Shown: positions 17,788-27,223, counted from the first letter of the stretch. The stretch is 64,000 nt of DNA from an uncultured Sporosarcina sp. (GCA_947644645.1 CANSAF010000008.1:19412-83411); one strand, 5' to 3'. The notes: generated from the sequence alone by a model not told the origin. A program made the numbers and translations.

Positions 17788-17835
17788 GGGTGTCCGAAAA
17801 GTCTGGTTGGTAGACTTTGGGACGCCCTTTTTTGT
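17788..17835 (+). terminator. Terminator of typA-ylaH
   Basis: GGGTGTCC...GGACGCCC stem with inner AAAGTC/GACTTT arms, then TTTTTTG. Confidence 0.9.
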
Positions 17836-17931
17836 ATACGCGTTTAGTTTGTATGCCAGAAAGCGCATCTGCCTAGTGAATCGCCAAAAGCTGGGTAACA
17901 CATACCCGTCACGCACACAAAAACGCAAAGC

Positions 17932-17964
17932 GCCCCTAAAAGCATGAGTTAGGCTTTTAGGAGC
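17932..17964 (-). terminator. Terminator hairpin after ylaI
   Basis: On the minus strand GCTCCTAAAAGCC pairs with GGCTTTTAGGGGC-like arms (GCTTTTAGGGGC), directly after the ylaI stop; the T-run is weak (TTTGCGTTTTTG). The arms resemble the pdhD terminator. Confidence 0.65.
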
Positions 17965-17970
17965 AGCTTT

Positions 17971-18174
17971 TTAAAATTTTTTTTCTACAGGGTGTGAGCT
18001 TCGGTGAAAAACAAAGTTTCCCGTTGCGACGCGTGCAATTGTTTTTTCCTCGATTCTTGAGCGACAAGCTTGGCACATGAAAGTGTGAATCGGGCGATTG
18101 CGTAATTTTTTTGCTAGGGGCTCCCCATCTGCAATTTGTTCGATTCCATCGCATATAACGCATTTGACACGCAT
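17971..18174 (-). CDS. ylaI: YlaI, DUF2197 zinc-ribbon-like protein
   Basis: 67 residues. CVIC at 5-8 and CQAC in the middle form a probable four-Cys zinc site; KKLRNRPIHTFMC matches YlaI closely. Small soluble protein of unknown function. TTAGGAGGGG precedes the ATG on the minus strand. Eleven nucleotides separate it from the upstream ylaL, so the two are likely co-transcribed. An overlapping frame (17957-18163) is a shadow. Confidence 0.9.
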   Translation of the reverse strand: MRVKCVICDGIEQIADGEPLAKKLRNRPIHTFMCQACRSRIEEKTIARVATGNFVFHRSSHPVEKKF

Positions 18175-18185
18175 AAAAACCCCTC

Positions 18186-18686
18186 CTAACTAATTTTTAT
18201 AGCAATAATATTCTTCATCGGTTGTTCGATATTTGACCCATCTTTTAAAAGAATATGAACGGGACCATCTTCACGAATCGGTTTGCCATCCATGCTATAT
18301 TTTAAAATGAATTCATCGAGCTGTGCAAGCGGATAAGAAAAAGTTTCTCCGCTTTCCGCTTCAAATATAATCGTTGAAGCATCAGCTTCTGGCACGGCAT
18401 TTTTTAGGAAATGGTGTAAGTAAATCCCGTAATTCCCCGTAATTTCTTTTGTAGCTTCAAAAGCTTGCTCGGTTTTTAAAGTGGGTGGGAAAGTTGCGCC
18501 TTCCATAATTTCGCGCGACCAATGTTTACCGATATTTTTTTTATACTCTTCAAGTTCATCTTTTTCAATATAATCTTTTGTGAAAAAAGTATCTAAATCA
18601 ATGCGTCGATCGTCAAATATCCATATACTTGGATCCAATGTAATTGCGTGTTGAACTTTACCTTTAATTTGAATAACTGTTTGCAA
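18186..18686 (-). CDS. ylaL: YlaL-like protein
   Basis: 166 residues. The N-terminus IQIKGKVQHAITLDPSIWIF with DDRRIDLDTFF, and the C-terminal EDGPVHILLKDGSNIEQPMKN, resemble B. subtilis YlaL as I recall it, and synteny (ylaI neighbour, before ylaN) agrees. No signal peptide or membrane helix. The VHILLKDGSN segment is reminiscent of molybdopterin-type oxidoreductase C-termini, but function is unassigned. ATG at 18686 is followed upstream by the long repeat-bearing gap. Confidence 0.72.
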   Translation of the reverse strand: MQTVIQIKGKVQHAITLDPSIWIFDDRRIDLDTFFTKDYIEKDELEEYKKNIGKHWSREIMEGATFPPTLKTEQAFEATKEITGNYGIYLHHFLKNAVPEADASTIIFEAESGETFSYPLAQLDEFILKYSMDGKPIREDGPVHILLKDGSNIEQPMKNIIAIKIS

Positions 18687-18846
18687 TGTCTTATCCCCCT
18701 ACATAAATAACGAACTATTGTTAGTATACCTTTTTTCTGTCAATTAAGAAACTGCGAAAACTCATTCACACGATCAAAAAGGTATGAGTAAAATGTTTGT
18801 GGGGGATAAAAAAATCTAAGAAGCCATTAATCTCCGTTCCAATCGG

Positions 18847-18946
18847 ACGCTTTCGGCGGGCAGGGCTTCAGCCGCTTCCCTCGCTACGCTCAGTCCAGGG
18901 TCTTCAGCTCGCGCTGTTCCCGCCCGAGTCGCCGATTTCCACTCCG
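18847..18946 (-). repeat. GC-rich REP-like module 2 (inverted, inserted)
   Basis: The inverted relative of modules 1 and 3, beginning ACGCTTTCGGCGGGC and ending GGCGATTTCCACTCCG-like sequence. In copy A the same flanks CCAATCGG and ATTAATTAGAAGG are directly joined at 11374-11390, so copy A looks like the empty site. The insertion is about 100 bp. Confidence 0.8.
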
Positions 18947-19311
18947 ATTAATTAGAAGGTACATAGAATAAATTGGGTTTTTATATGAAAAAATGGCTTT
19001 CTTCCTGAATAGTGAAGTTTGCACACAAACACTATAAAAGAAAACCCACATGAATTAAAATAATATGAATTAATCAATCCTTAAAAGAGTTAAGTACAAT
19101 ACTTGCGGAGAGCCATAATAAAATATGTTTTTAACTGAAAGATAAGCGTAAAATCACTATGGATTATTTATTTGATTCGATTGAAGTGAATAAAAATGAT
19201 TATTACAAAAGAAAAAGTAAGAAGTATATCAACTTACTAGATCAATATTTTTATTATTTATTGGATCAGCTATTACGATTCTTCATAAAAGAAAAGATTT
19301 GTTGATTGTAG

Positions 19312-19430
19312 TGCAGAGCGGCGACTCGGGTGGGGTGAAGCGGGAACTGTTGAGACCCCGCAGTGGAGCGAAGTGACCGAGGAGGCTCAACGACCGCCCC
19401 ACCGAAAGCGTCCGCTCGGAACGGAAATCA
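19312..19430 (+). repeat. GC-rich REP-like module 3
   Basis: Same orientation as module 1: GGCGACTCGGGTGGGG, inner GTTGAG...CTCAAC arms, CCGCCCCACCG, AAAGCGTCCGCTCGG and GGAAATCAACTT. Flanks TTGTTGATTGTAGTG and CTTGCCTT are shared with module 1. Confidence 0.82.
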
Positions 19431-19611
19431 ACTTGCCTTGCAATTTACTATAAAAAGATAGAAGCTATATTTAGAAATACTCCCTTTCAAAATTAATTCC
19501 CACAAAAACTTGGCTCAATCATCAAAAAGGTATTACTTGCATTTTTCTGAAGTGAAAGATACAATTTAAGAATAGTCACTGAAGAAATAATAGCTTGATG
19601 GGGGCGTCCTC

Positions 19612-19893
19612 ATGGATATTGAAACACAAGAAACATATCAAGAAAAAGCCATAAAACAATTGCAAAAAGATGCGGATAAAATTGCGCAGCTGATTAAAGT
19701 GCAGATGGATCACTTGACGATGCCTCAATGTCCTTTATACGAAGAAGTGTTAGACACTCAAATGTTTGGACTGGCACGAGAGATTGATTTTGCGGTGAAG
19801 TTGGAACTGATTGATCGAAAGCAAGGAAATGAAATTCTTTCCTCGCTTGAAAAAGAAATGACAGTCCTACACGATTTATATACGAAAGAATAA
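19612..19893 (+). CDS. ylaN: YlaN, iron-responsive Fur-relieving protein
   Basis: 93 residues, an all-helical protein matching YlaN (UPF0358): [18 protein letters not shown] and [15 protein letters not shown]. Work in B. subtilis and Staphylococcus aureus shows that YlaN binds iron and relieves Fur repression. Its product here should act in the cytoplasm. ATG with GGGGGCG upstream. Own terminator before ftsW. Confidence 0.92.
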   Translation: MDIETQETYQEKAIKQLQKDADKIAQLIKVQMDHLTMPQCPLYEEVLDTQMFGLAREIDFAVKLELIDRKQGNEILSSLEKEMTVLHDLYTKE

Positions 19894-19900
19894 GCAGAAG

Positions 19901-19933
19901 ACTCAAACTCTACTACATGGTTTGAGTTTTTTG
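19901..19933 (+). terminator. Terminator of ylaN
   Basis: ACTCAAAC pairs with GTTTGAGT around an 11-nt loop, followed by TTTTTTG. Confidence 0.85.
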
Positions 19934-20103
19934 TTTAACCAGCCGGAATAATGAACAATCAAATTCATTTGCTTTAAAGGGAAATCCATTTACCTTTAAT
20001 CATTATTTCGGTATTATTTTAAGTGTAAGCAATTTCAATAGCCAATTTGAAGATGCAAAGCATGTAAACTAGCAAATGATAAACAATTTTAAAGGTGAAA
20101 AGA

Positions 20104-20133
20104 ATGAGAAAAAGAGGTTTGCTTTATGGGTAA
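20104..20133 (+). CDS. Candidate 9-residue upstream frame overlapping the ftsW start
   Basis: AAAGGTG precedes ATG 20104 (MRKRGLLYG, stop at 20131-20133), which overlaps the ftsW start at 20126. The AAGAGG that serves ftsW lies inside this frame. Such an arrangement would couple ftsW translation to reading of the short frame. Seen in sequence only; expression unknown. Confidence 0.3.
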   Translation: MRKRGLLYG

Positions 20134-21289
20134 TTATGTTAAACAATTTTTTAGAAATTTTGATTTTCCACTCTTTTTCGTGTACTTAAGTTTGTGTTTA
20201 TTCGGACTCGTCATGATTTACAGTTCAAGCCTTGTCTGGGCAGTTGGAAAAGGATGGGAACCTAATTATTTTTTCAAAAAACAAGTGACGAATCTGGCAA
20301 TTGCATTCCCGGTCTTTTTTATGGCAGCTTTTTTTCCTTACAAAAATTATAAACGAAAAAAGCTAATGATTGCTTCTGTGATCGGTATGCTTGTTTTACT
20401 GATTTCTGTACACTTCTTTGGCTATGGAAAAGAGCAAGTAGGTGCGCAAAGGTATATGAATATTGGAGGCATTAATCTCCAACCTTCTGAATTTGCGAAA
20501 ATCATTATGATTGTTTATTTCTCTAGTGTATTTGCAAAAAAATATGAAAAGGGTACAATTAATAACTTAAACGAGTCGATTGGTCCGCCGGTGGCAATTT
20601 TAGTCGTTGCGATTGGTTCAATTATGTTGGAAACAGATATCGGAACATCACTCATTATTATTGTAGGTGCTTTTTCTGTCATTGCAGCTAGTGGAATTAA
20701 CAGGAAGTCCTTTATGAAACTAAGTGGTATTATTGCCATTGGTATGTCACTACTCACCATTATCTTGTTTTTTTCTTGGAGTTCAATTATGACGCCAAAT
20801 CGCCAAGGACGAATTCTTTCGTTTTTAAATCCGTTTGACTATATGCAAAGTTCTGGCATGCAAGTCGCCAATGGATATATCGCGATTGGTTCAGGCGGTG
20901 TGACAGGACTTGGACTTGGAAACTCAATTCAAAAAATGGGCTATTTACCAGAACCACATACAGATGTGATTATGGCGGTTATCTCGGAAGAATTAGGGAT
21001 TTTTGGTTCACTGATTGTTATAGGTGGGCTTGGCTTTATCGTGCTACGTGCTTTAAGTATCGCGTTAAAAGCAAAAGATCCGCAAGCGCGCATGTTGGCG
21101 GCAGGAATTGGTAGTGTGATTGGTATTCAAACGTTTGTCAATCTAGGGGGATTAACAGGTTTAATTCCACTGACGGGTGTACCATTGCCATTTATTAGTT
21201 ACGGGGGAACATCGGTTATTTTAATGACGATAGCCGTTGGAATATTAATGAACGTTTCGATGTTCGTTAAATATGAGAGAAAGAAATAG
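20126..21289 (+). CDS. ftsW: Septal peptidoglycan polymerase FtsW (SEDS)
   Basis: 387 residues with about ten membrane segments. SEDS hallmarks are present: GLVMIYSSS near the N-terminus, ELGIFGSLIVIGG and the C-terminal IPLTGVPLPFISYGGTS. FtsW polymerises glycan strands with a class B PBP at the septum (pbpB is at 58.8 kb). AAGAGG lies 8 nt before the ATG. The gene ends 17 nt before pyc and is co-directional, as in B. subtilis. Confidence 0.95.
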   Translation: MGNYVKQFFRNFDFPLFFVYLSLCLFGLVMIYSSSLVWAVGKGWEPNYFFKKQVTNLAIAFPVFFMAAFFPYKNYKRKKLMIASVIGMLVLLISVHFFGYGKEQVGAQRYMNIGGINLQPSEFAKIIMIVYFSSVFAKKYEKGTINNLNESIGPPVAILVVAIGSIMLETDIGTSLIIIVGAFSVIAASGINRKSFMKLSGIIAIGMSLLTIILFFSWSSIMTPNRQGRILSFLNPFDYMQSSGMQVANGYIAIGSGGVTGLGLGNSIQKMGYLPEPHTDVIMAVISEELGIFGSLIVIGGLGFIVLRALSIALKAKDPQARMLAAGIGSVIGIQTFVNLGGLTGLIPLTGVPLPFISYGGTSVILMTIAVGILMNVSMFVKYERKK

Positions 21290-21306
21290 AGAGGGAAGTG
21301 GAATGG

Positions 21307-24300
21307 ATGGAAAGAATCACTAAAATACTCGTTGCGAATCGTGGGGAAATTGCGATTCGTGTATTCAGAGCATGTACGGAATTGGAAATCGCAACGGTCG
21401 GTATATACTCGACAGAAGATAGTGGGTCCTTCCATCGATATAAGGCCGATGAGTCTTATCTTGTAGGAGAAGGAAAAAAACCAATCGATGCTTATTTGGA
21501 TATCGAAGGGATCATTAAAATTGCGAAAGATAGTGGCGCAAACGCAGTGCATCCAGGATATGGTTTTCTAGCGGAAAATGCTGAGTTTGCTAGACGTCTC
21601 GAAGAAGAAGGCATTATTTTTATCGGACCAACATCGAAGCATTTAGATATGTTTGGCGATAAAGTAAGAGCGCGTGAACAAGCAATTGATGCAGGTTTGC
21701 CGGTTATTCCGGGAAGTGATGGACCTGTTTCTTCAGTTGAAGAAGTCATAACATTCGGGGAACAACATGGTTATCCAATTATTGTTAAAGCTTCTTTAGG
21801 TGGCGGCGGACGCGGTATGAGAATTATTGAGTCCAAAGAAGAAGTCGCGCAAGCATTTGAAAGAGCGAGATCAGAAGCGAAAGCAGCATTTGGTTCTGAT
21901 GAGATGTATGTGGAGAAATTTATCAATAAGCCAAAGCATATTGAAGTACAAATTTTAGGTGATGAACACGGAAATGTCGTTCATCTTTATGAAAGAGATT
22001 GCTCAATCCAACGTCGTCATCAAAAAGTAGTGGAAATTGCACCGTCGATTTCACTGCCAGACGAGCTTCGACTTGACATTTGTGAAGCAGCTGTAAAACT
22101 AATGAAAAATATCGGTTATGTGAACGCGGGAACTGTTGAATTTTTAGTTGCTGATGGTGCGTTTTATTTCATCGAAGTAAATCCGCGTATTCAAGTTGAA
22201 CATACGATTACTGAAATGGTAACGGGCGTTGATATTGTTCATTCCCAAATACATATTGCAGATGGGAAAGACCTTCACGGTGAAATAATTCAAATTCCAG
22301 CACAAGACAAAATGCCTTTATTCGGTTATGCAATCCAGTCACGTGTGACGACAGAAGATCCTTTAAATGATTTTATGCCAGATACTGGAAAATTAATGGT
22401 TTACCGTTCAGGTGGAGGTTTTGGTGTAAGGCTCGATGCCGGAAATGGTTTCCAAGGTGCGGTCATTACGCCGCATTATGATTCGCTACTAGTTAAAGTT
22501 TCGACATGGGGGATGACTTTTAAAGAGGCAGCTTCTAAGATGGATCGTAACTTGCAAGAATTCAGAATTCGGGGAATTAAAACAAATATCCCTTTCCTTG
22601 AAAATGTTGTGAAACATAAAAACTTCCTCGTTGGGGATTATGATACGAGCTTTATTGATACTGCACCGGAACTGTTTTTATTCCCGAAACGATTAGACCG
22701 AGGAACAAAAATCTTAAATTATATCGGGAATGTCACGGTTAACGGATTCCCAGGTATCGACAATCGTTCAAAGCCGGTGTTCCATCATGTGCGAAAGCCT
22801 GAAATCGATTTATCACTCGCAGCACCTGTAGGAACGAAGCAAATTTTGGATGAACAAGGACCAGATGGTTTAGTAAAATGGATCAAAGCACAAGATGATG
22901 TATTGTTAACAGATACAACATTCCGTGATGCCCATCAATCTTTACTTGCGACGCGTATGCGTACGTCGGATATGGTTGGCATTGCACCAGAAACTGCGCG
23001 TTTAATGAATGATTTCTTTTCACTAGAAGTTTGGGGAGGCGCGACATTTGATGTTGCCTACCGTTTCTTGAAAGAAAATCCATGGAATCGTTTATTAAAA
23101 TTACGCGAGCAAATGCCAAATGTGCTCTTCCAAATGTTATTCCGCGGTGCCAATGCAGTTGGTTATACGAATTATCCGGATAATGTCATTCGACAATTTG
23201 TTAAAAAATCGGCGGAAGCTGGCATTGATGTTTTCCGAATTTTCGATAGCTTGAACTGGATTAAAGGAATGGAAGTAGCAATTGATGCAACACGTGATGC
23301 AGGAAAAGTTGCAGAAGCGGCAATTTGTTATGCGGGAGATATTTTAGATGATCGCCGAGATAAATATACAGTTCAGTACTATAAAGAAATGGCTAAAAAT
23401 TTAGAAGCAGCAGGTGCTAATATTTTAGCAATTAAAGATATGGCAGGTTTATTAAAACCAGAAGCGGCTTATCGTTTAGTGTCTGAGTTAAAAGAGGCAA
23501 CGGATTTACCAATTCATCTTCATATGCATGATACGAGTGGAAACGGGATTTACACATATGCACGCGCAATTGATGCAGGCGTAGATATTGTGGATACAGC
23601 GCTTGGCGCAATGGCAGGCTTAACTTCTCAACCGTCTTCAAGTTCCTTGTATTATGCGATGGAAGGAAATAAACGTGCGGTACGCGCTAATGTAGAAGGG
23701 CTAGAGTCCTTATCACATTACTGGGAAGATGTGCGTAAATATTATCAGCACTTTGAAAGTGGTATGAATAGTCCACATACTGAAATTTATCAGCATGAAA
23801 TGCCTGGTGGACAATATTCGAATTTACAACAGCAAGCAATTGGTGTAGGACTCGGAAACCGCTGGGAAGAAGTGAAAGAAATGTATTCCCGCGTCAACTT
23901 AATGTTCGGAGATGTTGTCAAAGTAACACCTTCATCGAAAATTGTTGGGGATATGGCTTTGTTTATGGTACAAAATAATTTGGATGAAAAAGCTGTATTA
24001 GAACGCGGAATGTCAATTGATTTCCCAGATTCTGTTATTGAATTTTTCGCCGGAAATATCGGACAACCACATGGCGGTTTCCCAGAAGAATTGCAAAAAG
24101 TGATTTTGAAAGATCGAGAAGCTATTACAGTTCGTCCAGGCGAATTACTAGCACCGGCTGATTTTGAAGCATTAGCAGCGGATCTACACGGGAAATTAGG
24201 GCGTCCTGTAACAAGTCACGAAGTACTATCTTATATTTTATATCCGAAAGTATATGAAGAATATTTGGAAATGGCGAAAGAGTTCGGCGATGTTTCAGTC

Positions 24301-24744
24301 ATTGAAACACCAGAATTTTTATATGGCATGCGATTAGGTGAAGAAATTGAAATTGAAATCGAAAAAGGGAAAACATTACTTGTTAAACTCGTTTCGATTG
24401 GTGAGCCGCAATCAGATGCAACACGTGTCCTTTATTTCGAACTAAACGGGCAGCCGCGTGAAGTCATTATTAACGATGCGAATGTTGAATCGAATGTGGT
24501 GCGTAAACCAAAAGCAGATTTAACGAATGCATCGCATATTGCAGCAACAATGCCAGGAACGGTGTTAAAAGTAGCGACAGCACCGGGGGCAAAAGTTCAA
24601 AGAGGCGATCATTTACTCATTACAGAGGCGATGAAAATGGAAACAACAATTCAAGCGCCGCATGACGGGATTATTAAGTCAATTAATGTTGTTGCAGGGG
24701 AATCCATTGCAACAGGCGATTTACTTATTGAGATGGTAGAGTAG
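21307..24744 (+). CDS. pyc: Pyruvate carboxylase
   Basis: 1145 residues, the full single-chain enzyme. Domains in order: biotin carboxylase/ATP-grasp (KILVANRGEIAIR; KASLGGGGRGMR; EVNPRIQVEHTITE), carboxyltransferase barrel (LLTDTTFRDAHQSLLATR with catalytic metal site, later HMHDTSGNG), PYC allosteric region, and a biotinyl domain with EAMKMET and Lys1110. It makes oxaloacetate from pyruvate. ATG 21307 is preferred to GTG 21298 because GAGAGGGA (21289-21296) abuts the latter. Followed by a strong terminator. Confidence 0.97.
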   Translation: MERITKILVANRGEIAIRVFRACTELEIATVGIYSTEDSGSFHRYKADESYLVGEGKKPIDAYLDIEGIIKIAKDSGANAVHPGYGFLAENAEFARRLEEEGIIFIGPTSKHLDMFGDKVRAREQAIDAGLPVIPGSDGPVSSVEEVITFGEQHGYPIIVKASLGGGGRGMRIIESKEEVAQAFERARSEAKAAFGSDEMYVEKFINKPKHIEVQILGDEHGNVVHLYERDCSIQRRHQKVVEIAPSISLPDELRLDICEAAVKLMKNIGYVNAGTVEFLVADGAFYFIEVNPRIQVEHTITEMVTGVDIVHSQIHIADGKDLHGEIIQIPAQDKMPLFGYAIQSRVTTEDPLNDFMPDTGKLMVYRSGGGFGVRLDAGNGFQGAVITPHYDSLLVKVSTWGMTFKEAASKMDRNLQEFRIRGIKTNIPFLENVVKHKNFLVGDYDTSFIDTAPELFLFPKRLDRGTKILNYIGNVTVNGFPGIDNRSKPVFHHVRKPEIDLSLAAPVGTKQILDEQGPDGLVKWIKAQDDVLLTDTTFRDAHQSLLATRMRTSDMVGIAPETARLMNDFFSLEVWGGATFDVAYRFLKENPWNRLLKLREQMPNVLFQMLFRGANAVGYTNYPDNVIRQFVKKSAEAGIDVFRIFDSLNWIKGMEVAIDATRDAGKVAEAAICYAGDILDDRRDKYTVQYYKEMAKNLEAAGANILAIKDMAGLLKPEAAYRLVSELKEATDLPIHLHMHDTSGNGIYTYARAIDAGVDIVDTALGAMAGLTSQPSSSSLYYAMEGNKRAVRANVEGLESLSHYWEDVRKYYQHFESGMNSPHTEIYQHEMPGGQYSNLQQQAIGVGLGNRWEEVKEMYSRVNLMFGDVVKVTPSSKIVGDMALFMVQNNLDEKAVLERGMSIDFPDSVIEFFAGNIGQPHGGFPEELQKVILKDREAITVRPGELLAPADFEALAADLHGKLGRPVTSHEVLSYILYPKVYEEYLEMAKEFGDVSVIETPEFLYGMRLGEEIEIEIEKGKTLLVKLVSIGEPQSDATRVLYFELNGQPREVIINDANVESNVVRKPKADLTNASHIAATMPGTVLKVATAPGAKVQRGDHLLITEAMKMETTIQAPHDGIIKSINVVAGESIATGDLLIEMVE

Positions 24745-24745
24745 G

Positions 24746-24799
24746 GAGGCTGTTCAGAAAGTCGGAATTTCACGACTTTCTGAACGCCTCGCTTTTTTG
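24746..24799 (+). terminator. Terminator of ftsW-pyc
   Basis: GAGGCTGTTCAGAAAGTC...GACTTTCTGAACGCCTC, a long nearly perfect stem, then TTTTTTG. Typical AAAGTC-family member. Confidence 0.93.
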
Positions 24800-24880
24800 T
24801 TTGTGCGAACGTTACGCGGTAGGGTTTGAAATATTAAAAGAGGGAATAGGAACAGAAAATCATCGAAAAAGGTATAAACT

Positions 24881-24924
24881 AAAAAACGCCTAGAAAGTTT
24901 AAATTCAACTTCCTAGACGTTCCT
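24881..24924 (-). terminator. Terminator of ctaA
   Basis: On the minus strand AACGTCTAGGAAGTT...AACTTTCTAGGCGTT followed by TTTTAG, 33 nt after the ctaA stop. Confidence 0.85.
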
Positions 24925-24956
24925 TATTTTGAATAAAAAAACATAACTCGCTCATA

Positions 24957-25868
24957 TTATGATTTTCGGTTGCTGCGCAGTACTAATAAAATCATGTACG
25001 TTAACAAACCAAATAATAAAGAAATAAACAATGAGTGTAGTAGAGCGATATATAAGTTTAATTGTGTGAAAACAACTGTTGCGCCTGTAATGACTTGTGC
25101 AAGTACAAGTAGGAAAGCAATGATCCAACCTGTGTAGAAAATGCGTTGGTCTTTATAATGTCGAATCGCATGTAACATAATGATGAAAATCCATACGAAA
25201 ATAAGCGCAGCTGCAAAGCGATGTCCCATCTGTACCCATTGGTGAAAAGTACTTGGCAAGCCGATTGCGCTATTATCACAAAATGGCCAATCTAGACAAG
25301 AAAGTTCCGAATTTGTATGGCGTACTAAAGCACCCGTATAAACAACGATGTAAGAGTAAACTGTTACACCGACTGTATGCCATTTTAATGTTTTCCCGAC
25401 ATGTACATGCTCGGCATCGTATTTTTTATCGACTTCAAAAATTAATAAAGTTAATAAAAGAACCGATGCAAAGGATATAAGTGAAATTCCAAAATGCAGC
25501 GCTAAAATGAAGTCGCCTTGTCCCCATAAAACTTGAGCTGCACCAATGAGTGCTTGCAAAATAAGGAAGAATACAGCCATAATGGAGAGGAACTTTGTTT
25601 CACGAACATGTCCAAGTGCTTTCCAAGACCAAACCGCAAGTACAACGATAAAAATACCGACAGCACCTGTGACAAGCCTATGGGAGAATTCGATGAGTAC
25701 TTCTGCATTGATTTCTGTTGGAATGAGTTCGCCGTTACAACCAGGCCAATTTCGTCCACAGCCCATTCCGCTATCTGTTTTCGTAACGAGCGCACCACCT
25801 AGTAAAATCAGCAGCATACCAATTGTTGAAGCGACAGCAAACCATTTTAAATACCTATGATATTTCAA
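24957..25868 (-). CDS. ctaA: Heme A synthase
   Basis: About 303 residues with eight membrane segments. Four heme-ligand histidines are visible in EFSHRLVTG, ALHFGISL, VRHTNSELSCLDWPFC and QMGHRFAAAL; paired Cys occur in the two extracellular loops (CGRNWPGC, CLDWPFC). It oxidises heme O to heme A for the caa3 oxidase. The start is uncertain: TTG 25868 has TAGGTG at good distance, while GTG 25877 overlaps that site. Divergent from ctaB. Confidence 0.93.
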   Translation of the reverse strand: MKYHRYLKWFAVASTIGMLLILLGGALVTKTDSGMGCGRNWPGCNGELIPTEINAEVLIEFSHRLVTGAVGIFIVVLAVWSWKALGHVRETKFLSIMAVFFLILQALIGAAQVLWGQGDFILALHFGISLISFASVLLLTLLIFEVDKKYDAEHVHVGKTLKWHTVGVTVYSYIVVYTGALVRHTNSELSCLDWPFCDNSAIGLPSTFHQWVQMGHRFAAALIFVWIFIIMLHAIRHYKDQRIFYTGWIIAFLLVLAQVITGATVVFTQLNLYIALLHSLFISLLFGLLTYMILLVLRSNRKS

Positions 25869-26196
25869 TAAAGACACCTACTTTAAGTTAAATGTTAATC
25901 AGTTAAAAAAATATACCCGTAATTTCGATGATAACGAAAGAAAGATGAAAAAACAATGAATTCATAGTATAATCCTTCTGTTTGAACTTTATTTCACAAA
26001 AAGTTCATGAAAAAGTCTTGATTACTTCACATATTCGTAACCAAAATGTTTTACTATAGAGAATGGATTGTGACAAATATGTCGAGAAAATGCAAAGTTG
26101 GTAGAGATTTTTAGATTTAGTATAGAAATCAATCGCAAATTTCGATATAGTGAAGTATAGGGAATTAAATTATCAACTATTGAAAGGAGGGGGGAT
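25869..26196. other. Divergent ctaA/ctaB control region
   Basis: 328 nt of AT-rich sequence between heme A synthase and heme O synthase genes. TATAAT at about 25967 (plus) and several TATAG/A motifs near 26142-26158 are possible -10 boxes. I find no clear operator, hairpin or small gene. In B. subtilis this region carries ResD- and CcpA-dependent control; no matching site is evident to me here. Confidence 0.5.
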
Positions 26197-27120
26197 ATGT
26201 CAAACGGTCGTACAATATCGGCCACAGTTGATTCGACAAGTTCTAAACAAACAACGACAGTCGTTCAAGATTTTTTAGCGTTGATAAAAATAGGAATCGT
26301 AAATTCGAACTTAAATACTGTTTTTACCGGATTTTTTCTTGCGATCCAATTAAGCTCATTAAAGTTTTTAGCGAATTTGGATTTACTGTTTTATGCTGTC
26401 GTCGGATCGGGACTCATTATTGCTGGTTCTGCTGCACTAAATAATTTAATAGACCGCGATATCGATCCGATTATGTCGAGAACAAAGGCTAGGCCAACGG
26501 TTACAGGTCGCTTCAACGGTTCGGCTGTATTGGCACTTGCACTCACTTTCATTATTGTAGGCGAATTATTACTGTTTTCAGCTTCTATGATAGCTGGACT
26601 ATGGGGACTTGCAGGAGTCTTTAGCTATGTAGTACTCTATTCAATGTGGTCTAAAAGAAAACATGTAAGTAATACAGTCGTTGGAAGTATATCGGGTGCA
26701 ATACCTCCACTCATCGGATGGGCTGCTGTTGAGCCTTCTTTGGGCGCAGGTGCATGGGCATTATTTCTTATTATGTTTATTTGGCAACCGCCTCATTTCT
26801 ATGCGCTCGCAATGAGACGTACTGAGGAGTATCGTGCCGCAAATATTCCAATGTTACCCGTTGTAAAAGGATTTAAACGTACAAAAGTATCAATGCTTGG
26901 TTGGGTATTATTGTTATTTCCATTACCTTTACTACTTGCCGATTTAGGCATTCCGTTTATGGTTCTTGCAACGGTATTAAATATTGGATGGTTGTATTTT
27001 GCATTACGTGGGTTTAAAGCGAAAGATGATTTAAAGTGGGCAACAGGAATGTTTGTTTATTCACTTAATTATATGACGATACTGTTCGTGTCGATTATTA
27101 TTTTTTCGCTCTTTGTTTAA
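26197..27120 (+). CDS. ctaB: Heme O synthase (protoheme IX farnesyltransferase)
   Basis: 307 residues of the UbiA prenyltransferase family with about nine membrane segments. The Asp-rich motif NNLIDRDIDPIMSRTKARP and the second loop YRAANIPMLPVVKG are conserved. It farnesylates heme B to heme O. GAAAGGAGGGGGG precedes the ATG. First gene of the ctaBCDEF cluster. Confidence 0.95.
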   Translation: MSNGRTISATVDSTSSKQTTTVVQDFLALIKIGIVNSNLNTVFTGFFLAIQLSSLKFLANLDLLFYAVVGSGLIIAGSAALNNLIDRDIDPIMSRTKARPTVTGRFNGSAVLALALTFIIVGELLLFSASMIAGLWGLAGVFSYVVLYSMWSKRKHVSNTVVGSISGAIPPLIGWAAVEPSLGAGAWALFLIMFIWQPPHFYALAMRRTEEYRAANIPMLPVVKGFKRTKVSMLGWVLLLFPLPLLLADLGIPFMVLATVLNIGWLYFALRGFKAKDDLKWATGMFVYSLNYMTILFVSIIIFSLFV

Positions 27121-27223
27121 TTTTTTATTGGAATTCTTTCTTTTATAATAGGAATTCATATATAAAGGAGAGCAATCTCCTACATTTCACAGAAAATATT
27201 TGAAAGAGAGGTATGATTAAACA

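Larger units (their letters stand above)
18783..19520. repeat. Composite dispersed repeat, copy B
   Basis: The second copy of the repeat at 11312-11862, in the same orientation. It has an extra inverted GC-rich module (18847-18946) and about 150 nt of additional AT-rich sequence near 18960-19120. It is bracketed by a 13-bp direct repeat ATCAAAAAGGTAT (18773-18785 and 19521-19533). It fills most of the 925-nt gap between divergent ylaL and ylaN; no coding frame is convincing. Confidence 0.8.

Noticed and set aside
11651-19430. CRISPR array or tandem repeat array
   Set aside because: The repeats are only three, widely spaced, in both orientations and without regular spacers.
25533-25860. Overlapping plus-strand frames opposite ctaA
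   Set aside because: Antisense shadows of a well-supported heme A synthase gene.
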